Of a DNA stretch of 48,472 bases, positions 16,417 to 23,181 are shown piece after piece. The notes under the pieces were generated by a model. That model saw nothing but the letters and a program-made list of their open reading frames with translations. It was not told where the DNA came from and did no database searches. The first letter of the stretch is position 1, and each line of letters starts with the position of its first letter. The stretch comes from a virus: the IMG/VR virus record IMGVR_UViG_3300015263_000384, positions 1 through 48,472 of that record, one strand, 5' to 3'. The position numbers and the translations under genes are program-made.

Positions 16417-18444
16417 TTACAATCCAGTAAACGCAAGAGTAATAGCACTCCTATTGCCATTTGCATCTACAGTTGCAGAGATTCTGGTTTGTGTGCCATC
16501 TGGATTGGTAATAGTCACAGAGGTCGTGTCCGCTCCAGAAACACGTCCAGCCATAGCTGCAAGTAATGTACCAAGAACTTGACGAGGAGTTAAACCATCA
16601 ATAGCAGAAGCATCGTCTAAAATGTCTGCGACAGATATATTATTAAGAGCACTAATTTCTGTCGAAAGTGCATGAGCCTGCATTTCTTCGCCAAACGAAC
16701 CAGCAGTAACGTGTCCTGCTTTTGCTTCGTCCCAAACTGCATCTGCTACGTCGGCTGCACTTGGAGCACTAGCTCCAGCCAAAGCTTCAGCAGTAGATCC
16801 AATTGTACCACTGTGATCAATAATAGCCTCTTCCCAAACCTGGTCCGCAATAGCCGCAGCGGTAGGATCATTCAATGCCGCGATTAAACCTGGAACGTCA
16901 TCTAATTGTAATTCGTTAGTATCTGCAAGAATTGCAGTAAGTTGAGTGCTATTAGAATCAATCTCAGTCCTAATCTGCACAGCCGTAGGAACAGCCGCAG
17001 TCACGTCGGCGGAGCTAAGATTATTTAATGCAGAAATTTCAGTAGAAAGTGCGTGTGCTTGAACTTCCTCTCCAAACGAACCGACGCCGACATGAGCAGC
17101 TTTAGCCTCATCCCATACGGCATCTGCTATAACGGCAGCCGTTGGGTCATTTAATGCTGCAAAACCAGCGTCCAATTCAGCTTTTGTAGGAGCGTCGTAA
17201 TCTGCAAGGGCTGTATCTACTTCTGCATTAACTTCTGCCGCGGAAAGGTCATTTAAATTTCCAATGATATTTCCAGCAGAACCCGCTCCGTAAGCACCGG
17301 GAAGGGCAGTTGTCCAAGGATCGCCTGCCGCTCCAGCAGCGTTGAGTGCTTCTCCAGTAGAACCAGCCCCAAGATGTCCAGAAAGAGTTTCGTCCCAAAC
17401 CCCATCTGCAATTTGAACAACTGTAGGTACTGCTGCTGTAACGTCGGCAGAACTTAAATCATTAAGAGCAGCAATTTCGGAAGATAAAGCATGGGTCTGA
17501 ACCTCTTCTCCAAAACTCCCAACTCCTACGTGTGCAGCAGCAGATTCATCCCATACTGCGTCTGCAATAGCTCCCGCTGTTGGAATAGTCGAACCATCAA
17601 CATTAACAACATCAGCAGCAATAGTATCAAGGATTAGATCGAGTCTCCCGCCGTTGACCCAATCTGCAAGAGTGTCCATTGCAAGTGAACCAGCAGCGGA
17701 TACTGGAATACCTCCGGCAGCTCCTGCAACAGCAGCAGGTAAAGCAGTTCCAGCTAATCCTCTAGTTGCAGTCCAGTTAGAACAAGCTGTGCTTAAATTT
17801 CCAGCATTAGTTAAACTACCAATAACAGAACCAAGATCATGACGAGGGAAGATAGAAACATTATCTCCCGCAGCCATCGTAAAGATTCCAGGATTAACTT
17901 GTAAAGTTACTGTCTTGGTAGAACCAGTATAGCCAGAAATAAATCCTTGTGCGATCTGAATACCAGAAGCAACATCATGGATTAAAATTGGACAGTATAG
18001 ATAAGCGCTATTATCTGCACTACCGGCAGCTAACGTAAAAGAGGTCTGGCTTGCAAGAGTTGCAATATAAGTATTTAAGATAGCTCCTTCATAAGCAAGC
18101 TCAAAAGTAGCAGCAATGAAGGAGACAGTCTGACCATCAACTGTAATAGTAGAAATGACTACCCAATACTTAGAACCGGCAGTATAAAATCCTGCTGTAG
18201 TATTATCTGCTAAATCAATAGAAACTCCATGAATACCAGTAATACTATCGAAGTCTGTTCCATCTGTATCTAAGAGTGTAAAGCCAGACGTAGAAGCTCT
18301 TTGTGTAGTCCCACCATCTTTGTAGATTTGAATATCACCAACAGCCAAACCCGTCATCGTGATAGAGGCACCTGTACCACCATCGAACGTCGAGAATGGA
18401 ATATATATTGTAGATCCAGGACGTACTCTTCCTAGATTCAACAT
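16417..18444 (-). CDS. Repetitive fibre or virion surface protein (VWDE/GSFGEE repeats)
   Basis: Encodes 675 residues with a GGAGG site. The first 230 residues form beta-rich domains (GRVRPGSTIYIPFSTFDGG, AAGDNVSIFPRHD). Then come at least five repeats of the form A-D-x-V-W-(D/E)-E-x(4)-H-x-G-x-G-S-x-G-E, for example VWDESAAAHVGVGSFGEE, VWDETLSGHLGAGSTGEA and VWDEAKAGHVTAGSFGEE. Helical spacers of the type ALNDLSSADVTAAVPT separate them. The C-terminus is a short beta domain (TSVTITNPDGTQTRISATVD). Such repeats are typical of elongated phage fibres. Its start overlaps the upstream gene by seven bases. Confidence 0.7.
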   Translation of the reverse strand: MLNLGRVRPGSTIYIPFSTFDGGTGASITMTGLAVGDIQIYKDGGTTQRASTSGFTLLDTDGTDFDSITGIHGVSIDLADNTTAGFYTAGSKYWVVISTITVDGQTVSFIAATFELAYEGAILNTYIATLASQTSFTLAAGSADNSAYLYCPILIHDVASGIQIAQGFISGYTGSTKTVTLQVNPGIFTMAAGDNVSIFPRHDLGSVIGSLTNAGNLSTACSNWTATRGLAGTALPAAVAGAAGGIPVSAAGSLAMDTLADWVNGGRLDLILDTIAADVVNVDGSTIPTAGAIADAVWDESAAAHVGVGSFGEEVQTHALSSEIAALNDLSSADVTAAVPTVVQIADGVWDETLSGHLGAGSTGEALNAAGAAGDPWTTALPGAYGAGSAGNIIGNLNDLSAAEVNAEVDTALADYDAPTKAELDAGFAALNDPTAAVIADAVWDEAKAAHVGVGSFGEEVQAHALSTEISALNNLSSADVTAAVPTAVQIRTEIDSNSTQLTAILADTNELQLDDVPGLIAALNDPTAAAIADQVWEEAIIDHSGTIGSTAEALAGASAPSAADVADAVWDEAKAGHVTAGSFGEEMQAHALSTEISALNNISVADILDDASAIDGLTPRQVLGTLLAAMAGRVSGADTTSVTITNPDGTQTRISATVDANGNRSAITLAFTGL

Positions 18445-19148
18445 ACTAAGACGCCTCCAAGTAAGCCATTACCGAGTAATTTTCCACCAATTAAAAGTCC
18501 TTCTGGATCACCAGCAGATGCTGGCTGTAATACAATTGCACAAATATCCCACCATTCATCACCGCCAGTCATTGATGCTGTTACAGATGATCCAGTAGCA
18601 GCCTCCCAACTCATGTAGCAATTACCGAACAGCGTACCCGACCCAGATGTAAGACCACCTATCAATTGACCTTCATCATCTGTATATGTCGTTGGATTAT
18701 AATTATTTACACAATCGACAACTACATCACCACTTGCAGTTGTTATTGAAAGACTAGGAGTTGTACTACCTCCAGTAGCAGAATTAGTTGCACCGACCGG
18801 CGTCCCGTCAGCATCCACACCAGAAAAATCACTAATAACAGTAGCTGCATATTTGTTATCTGTCGTCCAGTTAATCACAACATTATTAGCTCCCGTTGCT
18901 GGGTTTGCTAATCCCCAAATTTCGCCCCAAGCGCTTTGACTACCACCTGCTTGAATTGGGCCAACATGTTGTGTTAAACTAATTGAATTATACGTAATAT
19001 CTGACACGACAGAAGAACTTCCACGATAACCCTCACCAAAACCTACGACAAGATAATTACTACCACTACCAAGCGTATGAGATGTAGTCCAACCACCTGC
19101 ATAAGGATTACCGCTATTTGTCGTAACGTTACCAAGGGCAATTGCCAT
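18438..19148 (-). CDS. Beta-rich virion protein with Gly/Leu-rich C-terminus
   Basis: Encodes 236 residues, almost entirely beta-strand and small-residue turns (TSHTLGSGSNYLVVGFGEGY, TYNSISLTQHVGPIQAGG, ASGDVVVDCVNNY). The last residues, LLIGGKLLGNGLLGG, form a glycine-zipper-like tail seen at the end of other phage surface proteins. It lies upstream of the repetitive fibre gene and overlaps it by seven bases, so the two may form one appendage. Confidence 0.6.
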   Translation of the reverse strand: MAIALGNVTTNSGNPYAGGWTTSHTLGSGSNYLVVGFGEGYRGSSSVVSDITYNSISLTQHVGPIQAGGSQSAWGEIWGLANPATGANNVVINWTTDNKYAATVISDFSGVDADGTPVGATNSATGGSTTPSLSITTASGDVVVDCVNNYNPTTYTDDEGQLIGGLTSGSGTLFGNCYMSWEAATGSSVTASMTGGDEWWDICAIVLQPASAGDPEGLLIGGKLLGNGLLGGVLVC

Positions 19149-19151
19149 AGA

Positions 19152-19676
19152 TTACTGCAACTCTGCCTCGATGGCTGTCGCGAGGGTATTGCGCTCCGTC
19201 TGCGTAATCGGTTCGCTGATGATCCGACCGTTCACTTTGTGCGCGTTCATAATCGACGCGAAGACGGGCGCGATGTTGTTCGTCGACGTGATGTAGCCCT
19301 GAACGGCAGTCAGCCACTGTGGTAACAAGTACGAGATTGTCGCACTCTTGTTGGCCTCCATCGTGACAAACCACGCCCGTTCATTGGCAAAGTGAACACG
19401 CCAGGCTTGGCAACCTCGGTGATCTGGGAGAAGAATCTGGGTTCGGTCAGATGGCGATTCTGTCCAAACTTCAAAATTAGCAGAATCACGAAGAATTGCC
19501 GCAATTTCAGTTAAATTAGTCCACGCAGCTCTAGTGCGTTGGGCCAACACATAAAGATTACGTAGATCCGTTTCCAGAGCGGCAAACTCTGGGTAAAGGC
19601 TAGTATTGAAAATCATATAATATCGCTTTACCAGGGCCTTACTGCGAGAGCGTCGTTCTTTTCGAGTTTTCTTCAC
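19152..19676 (-). CDS. Protein of unknown function at the head of the virion block
   Basis: Encodes 174 residues from a GTG at 19676; an alternative ATG lies 20 codons in (19616). Neither has a strong ribosome site, so the start is uncertain. The N-terminus is very basic (KKTRKERRSRSKALVKR). The rest is mixed, with a helical middle (ALETDLRNLYVLAQRTRAAW) and WRVHFANERAWFVTMEAN. The 3' third (about 19152-19380) is visibly GC-richer than the 5' part, which may mark a recombination boundary. Not recognised. Confidence 0.55.
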   Translation of the reverse strand: MKKTRKERRSRSKALVKRYYMIFNTSLYPEFAALETDLRNLYVLAQRTRAAWTNLTEIAAILRDSANFEVWTESPSDRTQILLPDHRGCQAWRVHFANERAWFVTMEANKSATISYLLPQWLTAVQGYITSTNNIAPVFASIMNAHKVNGRIISEPITQTERNTLATAIEAELQ

Positions 19677-19848
19677 TCATTTGAACTCGTCTAGCTTTAA
19701 CATTACGAAATTGAATAACTCTTTGCATCCGTTCTTTATCAGACTTAAAAATAGGAAGCTCCCCCGTCCGCATAATCCTCCCTCGAACGAGAAGCATAAT
19801 CTTATCAGCTTCCATCCTTCTTTTAATCCAACTCAAGATTTTCTTCAT
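19639..19848 (-). CDS. Possible small basic protein
   Basis: Encodes 69 residues from ATG 19848 (MKKILSWIKRRMEADKIML...), highly basic and helical. It overlaps the following gene by 38 bases. There is no convincing ribosome site, and the frame stays open further upstream without a better start, so this call is tentative. Position and orientation fit the first gene of the late virion block. Confidence 0.4.
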   Translation of the reverse strand: MKKILSWIKRRMEADKIMLLVRGRIMRTGELPIFKSDKERMQRVIQFRNVKARRVQMSEENSKRTTLSQ

Positions 19849-19990
19849 AATTATTTTGCTTTGTCCAAGCTGGATACACCTCACCACCTTCAATATAGGG
19901 CATAGGGGGAGGGAACGCAACCCCTCTCTTCCCGACCCGACCCGCACCATCTCCCTCGCCTTCCTCATTTCCAATACAGCATCATTAAAA

Positions 19991-20019
19991 ATTTTTTATT
20001 TTCAAAATTTGGTTTACAA
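19991..20019 (-). promoter_or_regulatory. Candidate promoter for the late virion block
   Basis: Read on the minus strand, TTGTAA (20019-20014) is followed after 17 bases by AAAAAT (19996-19991). The spacing is right for a sigma-70-type promoter, and the surrounding sequence is very AT-rich. It points toward the first late genes. The hexamers are imperfect, so this is a candidate only. Confidence 0.3.
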
Positions 20020-20038
20020 ATTAGAGAAGGCGCTCGCC

Positions 20039-20190
20039 CGCAGCTTACACGCCATTTTTGGGGGTGCCGGGTCTGTTTTGGACATATGATTATCTATATA
20101 TCTTTATGGTTGTATTCCGCAGCATATACGCATAACATATAATTCGCAGCTTATCCGCAACCGCAGCTTATACTGCGCAGCTTATCCGCA
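20039..20190. repeat. Iteron array with DnaA-box-like cores
   Basis: Five related 15-mers lie at 20039, 20118, 20145, 20162 and 20176. Two are exactly CGCAGCTTATCCGCA (20145-20159 and 20176-20190); the others are degenerate (CGCAGCTTACACGCC, CGCAGCATATACGCA, CGCAGCTTATACTGC). The core TTATCCGCA differs by one base from the DnaA box TTATCCACA. The array may be part of a replication origin or a regulator-binding region upstream of the late block. Confidence 0.55.
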
Positions 20191-20201
20191 ATAGAATGAA
20201 T

Positions 20202-20240
20202 AAAAAAATCCCCCCTACTCCCGAAGGAATAGAGGGGATT
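20202..20240 (-). terminator. Rho-independent terminator of the GC-rich gene
   Basis: On the minus strand, a strong imperfect stem (AATCCCCTCTATTCC pairing with GGAGTAGGGGGGATT around a short CTTCG-like loop) is followed by seven T residues. It begins 17 bases after the stop of the 159-residue gene at 20258. It would insulate that gene from the virion block. Confidence 0.8.
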
Positions 20241-20257
20241 CCTTTAGATCGGAAAAC

Positions 20258-20737
20258 TTACCCGATCAGCCCTTCAAACATCGCTGCGACTTCCTCCTTA
20301 GTGAGCTTCTCGCCCCGTGCAAGCTTCGCCTTCGCCTCATTGGCGATCTGATCAAACTTCTTTTCGGCAAGGCTCTTGACAGTAGGCGCTACGGCCACGG
20401 TGTTCGGAGCGGCCTTAAGCGCTGCGGCACGGGTTTCATCCGTTGCTTTCTTGGAAAGCAGACGGGCCCGGAGCCGGTTGCCTTCGGCGGTAGAAAGGTA
20501 GGCGTTGACAACCTTCGCCACCTCTACCATTCCGTCTGGCACTCCGAAGTGTGCGGCATACAGATTGGAGAGAGCAGTCAGACCAGCCGCATTCTCTTCA
20601 ATCTGGGGGACTTCGCAGGAAGCGAGCACTTGATAGGTGCCTTTCGACTTGCTTCCCGTCCCAATCTCGATGGGCGTCCGGGTAAAACCTTCGGCGCTTT
20701 TCTTGATTGTCGGAAGTCCCTTTGCAGTGCGTGCCAT
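20258..20737 (-). CDS. Stand-alone GC-rich gene of unknown function
   Basis: Encodes 159 residues from ATG 20737, preceded by GGAG with eight bases of spacing; a longer frame from an upstream codon lacks a site. It starts MARTAKGLPTIKKS, then a beta-looking GSKSKGTYQVLASCEVP and a helical Ala/Lys-rich C-terminus (LAEKKFDQIANEAKAKLARG, LTKEEVAAMFEGLIG). Its GC content is well above its neighbours. It has its own upstream palindrome and its own terminator, so it is probably regulated alone, like a recently acquired cargo gene or an early regulator. No family recognised. Confidence 0.65.
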   Translation of the reverse strand: MARTAKGLPTIKKSAEGFTRTPIEIGTGSKSKGTYQVLASCEVPQIEENAAGLTALSNLYAAHFGVPDGMVEVAKVVNAYLSTAEGNRLRARLLSKKATDETRAAALKAAPNTVAVAPTVKSLAEKKFDQIANEAKAKLARGEKLTKEEVAAMFEGLIG

Positions 20738-20829
20738 GATACGTTCTCCAGCTAGAGATTGACCCGGATTCAAGGGGCGGGCCGTCCCCGTTTCTGTCTA
20801 TCACTTGTGTAGGCTGTCCGGTGAAGCTT

Positions 20830-20842
20830 GGGTCACTGACCC
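20830..20842. promoter_or_regulatory. Operator-like palindrome
   Basis: GGGTCACTGACCC is a perfect six-base inverted repeat around one central base, 88 bases upstream of the GC-rich gene. Just upstream on the minus strand, TTGCTT and ATACGA lie 16 bases apart and could form a weak promoter. The arrangement suggests a regulator site overlapping a start region. It is unproven. Confidence 0.4.
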
Positions 20843-21068
20843 CTGTCGTATCCTACACTACAAAGGTAAGCAATTCCACAGGTAGGCGCAAGCCTTTTCT
20901 TCAAAAATCTTCTTCGGCTTCTCTTCGGGTCCCCAGCCCCGGTGGGCGATCCCATATATATAAAGGTACAACACCGAATCGAGAGGTACAGAATCCAGCC
21001 TAATAGAATGGACGCAAGTGGAATGAGCACAAGGTGAGGGAATATGTGCCGAAACGGGCCCGAACAAA

Positions 21069-21420
21069 TCCCAACTATCCCAATTGGGACGTTTCAGCAC
21101 CGAAACCTTCTGCTCGGCTGAAAGCCCTACTCTCCCAACGGGTTTCGACTTCCCAACTTTCCCAACCAACTAGCATTCCAATTGGGATAATTGGGGGGTG
21201 GCATACATATAGTCATAGGATGGGGGTAGTTCTTGAAAAAATAAAAAAAAATATAAATAAAACATATACATACCCCCTCTATGCCTATGGGGGTCCAATT
21301 ATTCCAATTGGGATGGGAGAGAGTTGGGATAGTTGGAGTTGGGGTGGAAAGCGTTGTGGGACAACGGGTGTGAGGTTTCCCTCATGTTCCAATTGGGAAA
21401 ATTGGACCAATTGGGAAAAT
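21069..21420. repeat. TCCCAA / TTGGGA iteron field around an AT-rich core
   Basis: CCAATTGGGA occurs five times (21080, 21178, 21304, 21389, 21407). The first copy is the perfect 12-base palindrome TCCCAATTGGGA (21078-21089). Extra TCCCAA half sites lie to the left (21069, 21133, 21151, 21160), and an extra TTGGGA half site lies to the right (21324). Left half sites mostly point one way and right ones the other, flanking the AT-rich core. This looks like a binding field for a replication initiator or master regulator. Confidence 0.7.
21272..21294. other. Hairpin beside the AT-rich core
   Basis: ACCCCC (21272-21277) can pair with GGGGGT (21289-21294) across an 11-base loop, directly after the 40-base A/T-rich tract. 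There is no T-run after it in either direction, so it is not a clear terminator. It may be part of the origin-like structure. Confidence 0.4.
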
Positions 21421-21684
21421 TGGAAAATACCCGAAGGAAACCCGAAGGCCCTAACGGCCCCTTGGATGGCCCTAGATGGCCCCAGGACCGACCCGGCCGA
21501 CCAGCCCTAGTGACCCACGGGCCCCGTTCCCACGTCCCTCCTACCTACCCCCAAAGCCCTGAATAAGCCTATTAGGCTGTAGCGTCCCCAACTTGACTAT
21601 TGTATATTTCCTCATGGCCGGAGTCCCATTCCAGAGCCAGAATAAAAAATTCCTGAGATTCCCTAGTCGAAAGGGGTGGAAAAG

Positions 21685-21810
21685 ATGGAGATTGTAAGGT
21701 TTTACCCAACCAAAGAAGCAGCAGAAGAAGCTCAGAAGTATTTTTTCCTGTACGAAAAAACAGAGATTCGTGAAGTCTACGGTATCTGGGAGTTAATCTT
21801 CTATGTCTAA
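21685..21810 (+). CDS. First early gene, 41-residue protein
   Basis: Encodes 41 residues starting MEIVRFYPTKEAAEEAQ and ending YGIWELIFYV. The site AGGGGTGG lies a few bases upstream. Its last eight bases overlap the next gene, so translation is coupled. The alternating beta/helix pattern suggests a small folded protein. Its place as first gene after the divergent region fits an immediate-early host-takeover factor, which is inference only. Confidence 0.6.
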   Translation: MEIVRFYPTKEAAEEAQKYFFLYEKTEIREVYGIWELIFYV

Positions 21811-22315
21811 TTACCCAACCAAAACATTCAAGCGTCGGGCAATTCTCGAAGCTCTCGCGCGGGAAGAATTTCCAGAAATGGATACCTCACGCATTGTCTT
21901 CCGGATTCATTCCTACGGTGAAGATTTCTGCTACCTGATCCACAACGGAGAAGAGCAGGATATTGACATCCTCGTCCACAAGAAGTTTTTTAGTGGTCTT
22001 GAGGATCTGCGAAAGATCGTGAAAGAAATGGTTTCACAAGCCATGCGTGATCCGCATTTCGTTGTTCAAACTGAAGAAGTAGTAAACATTCGGGATCTCG
22101 CACCTGATAAGGAAAGCTCTCCAAAGATTGCTGGAACGGCATTGCATACGTTGATCGAGAATGCTGGCCCAGAAAAGGCTAGAACATATCTGCGTATGAT
22201 TACGAGTGGAGAATATGATAAGCATGAGTGGCTAGAAGTTATGGCTAGTTATCCTTATCTCTCCCGTCGTCTCGCGTTGGCTCTTTGGCATTTTGGAAAG
22301 GAGAATGTTTCATGA
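21803..22315 (+). CDS. Early protein of unknown function
   Basis: Encodes 170 residues. A basic start (SNYPTKTFKRRAILEALARE) is followed by beta strands (RIVFRIHSYGEDFCYLIH, QDIDILVHKKFF) and a helical C-terminal half (AGTALHTLIENAGPEKARTY, YLSRRLALALWHFG). The start overlaps the 41-residue gene by eight bases, and the stop overlaps the next gene by four (ATGA). No family recognised. Confidence 0.65.
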   Translation: MSNYPTKTFKRRAILEALAREEFPEMDTSRIVFRIHSYGEDFCYLIHNGEEQDIDILVHKKFFSGLEDLRKIVKEMVSQAMRDPHFVVQTEEVVNIRDLAPDKESSPKIAGTALHTLIENAGPEKARTYLRMITSGEYDKHEWLEVMASYPYLSRRLALALWHFGKENVS

Positions 22316-22521
22316 ATACCTTCACTCTCCCAGGTGGAACGCAAGTTATTGACGGCCCAACCGTTCCACTAGCATTTGCACAATTCTACGAAGTGCGTAT
22401 GATTTCAGACAACGCAATTCGGTTGTATGATTGGCCGTCGGATGTCTACGCGGGAAATCATCTTTGGTATGGAATGGGTAAGATCTTTATTACTGATCTT
22501 CCTAGGGTGGATAGATGGTGA
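22312..22521 (+). CDS. Early protein, 5' part of a probable +1 frameshifted gene
   Basis: Encodes 69 residues from ATG 22312 (AAAGGAG upstream). It reads through NHLWYGMGKIFITDLP and then meets RVDRW and a TGA at 22519. If one base (A22504) is skipped after the CCT at 22501-22503, the reading continues as GWIDGEQAWLNEDDF in the +1 frame to 22660, giving a 115-residue protein. The join reads smoothly as TDLPGWIDGE. Programmed +1 shifting at CCT-AGG-G, a natural mutation, or an assembly indel are all possible. Function unknown. Confidence 0.6.
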   Translation: MNTFTLPGGTQVIDGPTVPLAFAQFYEVRMISDNAIRLYDWPSDVYAGNHLWYGMGKIFITDLPRVDRW

Positions 22522-22660
22522 ACAAGCATGGCTCAATGAAGACGATTTCATAGAATCAGCTAGGTCCGCACGTTGGCCTTCTCACCAAATAGAACGCTGT
22601 GCTCGTTTGATTCCTACAAAAACCTGTAGAGTAAAGGAGAAACACGATGTCAAAGTCTAA
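22505..22660 (+). other. +1-frame continuation of the 22312 gene
   Basis: This is an open frame of 51 codons plus stop with normal coding character (WLNEDDFIESARSARW, then HQIERCARLIPTKTCR). It has no plausible start or ribosome site of its own. The frame is open back to 22427, but the ATGs at 22442 and 22469 lack upstream sites. It ends inside the start region of the next gene, which has a strong site. It is best explained as the C-terminal half of the preceding gene. Confidence 0.5.
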
Positions 22661-22814
22661 GAAGCCTCAAGCAGAGCTTTTGTTCTATCTCGGAAACGGG
22701 ATCGCGTACGACGATAAGCGGGATAAGTTGATTCTCGTGGGGGACGAATTCATTCAACATGGGAAAGCTACGTTGGGCGAAGTATCAGGAAACGTATTTG
22801 GAGCGAAAGTCTAA
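22647..22814 (+). CDS. Small early protein of unknown function
   Basis: Encodes 55 residues with an excellent site (AAAGGAG, spacing 7). It begins MSKSKKPQAELLFYLGNG, continues DDKRDKLILVGDEFIQHG, and ends in NVFGAKV. A mixed beta/helix small protein, unknown. The stop is followed within eight bases by the left arm of the tRNA-His leader stem. Confidence 0.6.
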   Translation: MSKSKKPQAELLFYLGNGIAYDDKRDKLILVGDEFIQHGKATLGEVSGNVFGAKV

Positions 22815-22821
22815 TTAAAAT

Positions 22822-22911
22822 AAATACTACCTCCCTCAAAGGTTAGTAGAGAAATGTGACTCTTCCTCTGCTATTTACGGTTGTAGGGGACTGACTTTGA
22901 GGGAGGTATTT
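22822..22911 (+). ncRNA. Long stem-loop leader directly 5' of tRNA-His
   Basis: CCTCCCTCAAAG (22830-22841) is exactly complementary to CTTTGAGGGAGG (22895-22906). AAATA (22822-22826) extends the stem with TATTT (22907-22911) across a three-base bulge. The 53-base interior contains a further stem TAGTAGAG / CTCTGCTA. The right arm abuts the first base of the tRNA. A similar layout precedes tRNA-Leu. Possible roles are processing, transcript protection or an independent RNA; none is proven. Confidence 0.55.
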
Positions 22912-22982
22912 AGGCGAGTGGTCTAAATGGTTAAGACGCTTGGTTGTGGCCCAAGAAATTGCGGTTCGATTCCGCGCCGCCT
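22912..22982 (+). tRNA. tRNA-His (GTG anticodon), degenerate acceptor stem
   Basis: The cloverleaf has D stem GTCT/AGAC, anticodon stem CTTGG/CCAAG around TTGTGGC (anticodon 22946-22948), and T arm TGCGG-TTCGATT-CCGCG. The acceptor pairs AGGCG with CGCCT, but the inner two pairs mismatch. CCA is not encoded, and the usual extra 5' G of tRNA-His is not apparent. It may be functional after processing, or decaying. Anticodon identity is clear from the loop. Confidence 0.7.
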
Positions 22983-23018
22983 GATTTTTGTCCCATCCTA
23001 AACGAAGGAGTTAGAATT

Positions 23019-23180
23019 ATGGACACTGAAACCTTAGCAAATCAAATTCGCGAGATTTGCAAAACGTGTTCGATTGAATTACGTAAAACAGCAAATACTC
23101 CAGCGAATTTAGGGAAGACTCCTGCGTATGTCATAGCAGAAATGCTTTTAGCTACGCTTCCAAAGAACACAATTTCCTAA
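23019..23180 (+). CDS. Small helical protein of unknown function
   Basis: Encodes 53 residues from ATG 23019, with AAGGAG upstream; a longer frame would read back through the tRNA and is rejected. It starts MDTETLANQIREICKTC and ends AEMLLATLPKNTIS. It ends two bases before the helicase gene, so it is probably co-translated with it. No family recognised. Confidence 0.6.
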   Translation: MDTETLANQIREICKTCSIELRKTANTPANLGKTPAYVIAEMLLATLPKNTIS

Positions 23181-23181
23181 A

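Larger units (their letters stand above)
19849..20201. other. Gene-free stretch: candidate late promoter and iterons
   Basis: No credible gene lies here. The stretch holds a C/T-rich part (19860-19970), an AT-rich part (19980-20020) with a promoter-like arrangement for the minus strand, and an array of CGCAGCTTATCCGCA-type repeats (20039-20190). It separates the stand-alone GC-rich gene and its terminator from the late virion block. Confidence 0.6.
20738..21684. other. Divergent gene-free region between the two arms
   Basis: This is 947 bases without a credible gene. From left to right it holds a GGGTCA-C-TGACCC palindrome, a moderately AT-rich part, a cluster of TCCCAA sites, an AT-rich core (21232-21271) with a hairpin, a cluster of TTGGGA sites, a GC-rich GGCC-repetitive stretch (21431-21530), a short AGCCTA-T-TAGGCT palindrome (21566-21578), and the leader of the first early gene. 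Such layouts are usual for origins combined with divergent promoters. No textbook promoter pair was found near the early genes. Confidence 0.6.

Noticed and set aside
19856-20089. Plus-strand 77-codon frame in the gene-free stretch
   Set aside because: It crosses the candidate promoter and the first iteron, has no ribosome site, and has no coding-like composition.
21034-21510. 158-codon plus-strand open frame in the divergent region
   Set aside because: It is made of the TTGGGA repeat field (giving NWENWTNWENW-type repeats), has no ribosome site, and has odd composition. It is taken as a by-product of the repeats.
21593-21610. TTGACT followed by TATATT as an early promoter
   Set aside because: The two hexamers are only about five bases apart, far from the 16-18 needed.
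22944-23018. N-terminal extension of the 53-residue gene
   Set aside because: It would translate the tRNA-His; the ATG at 23019 has a strong ribosome site.
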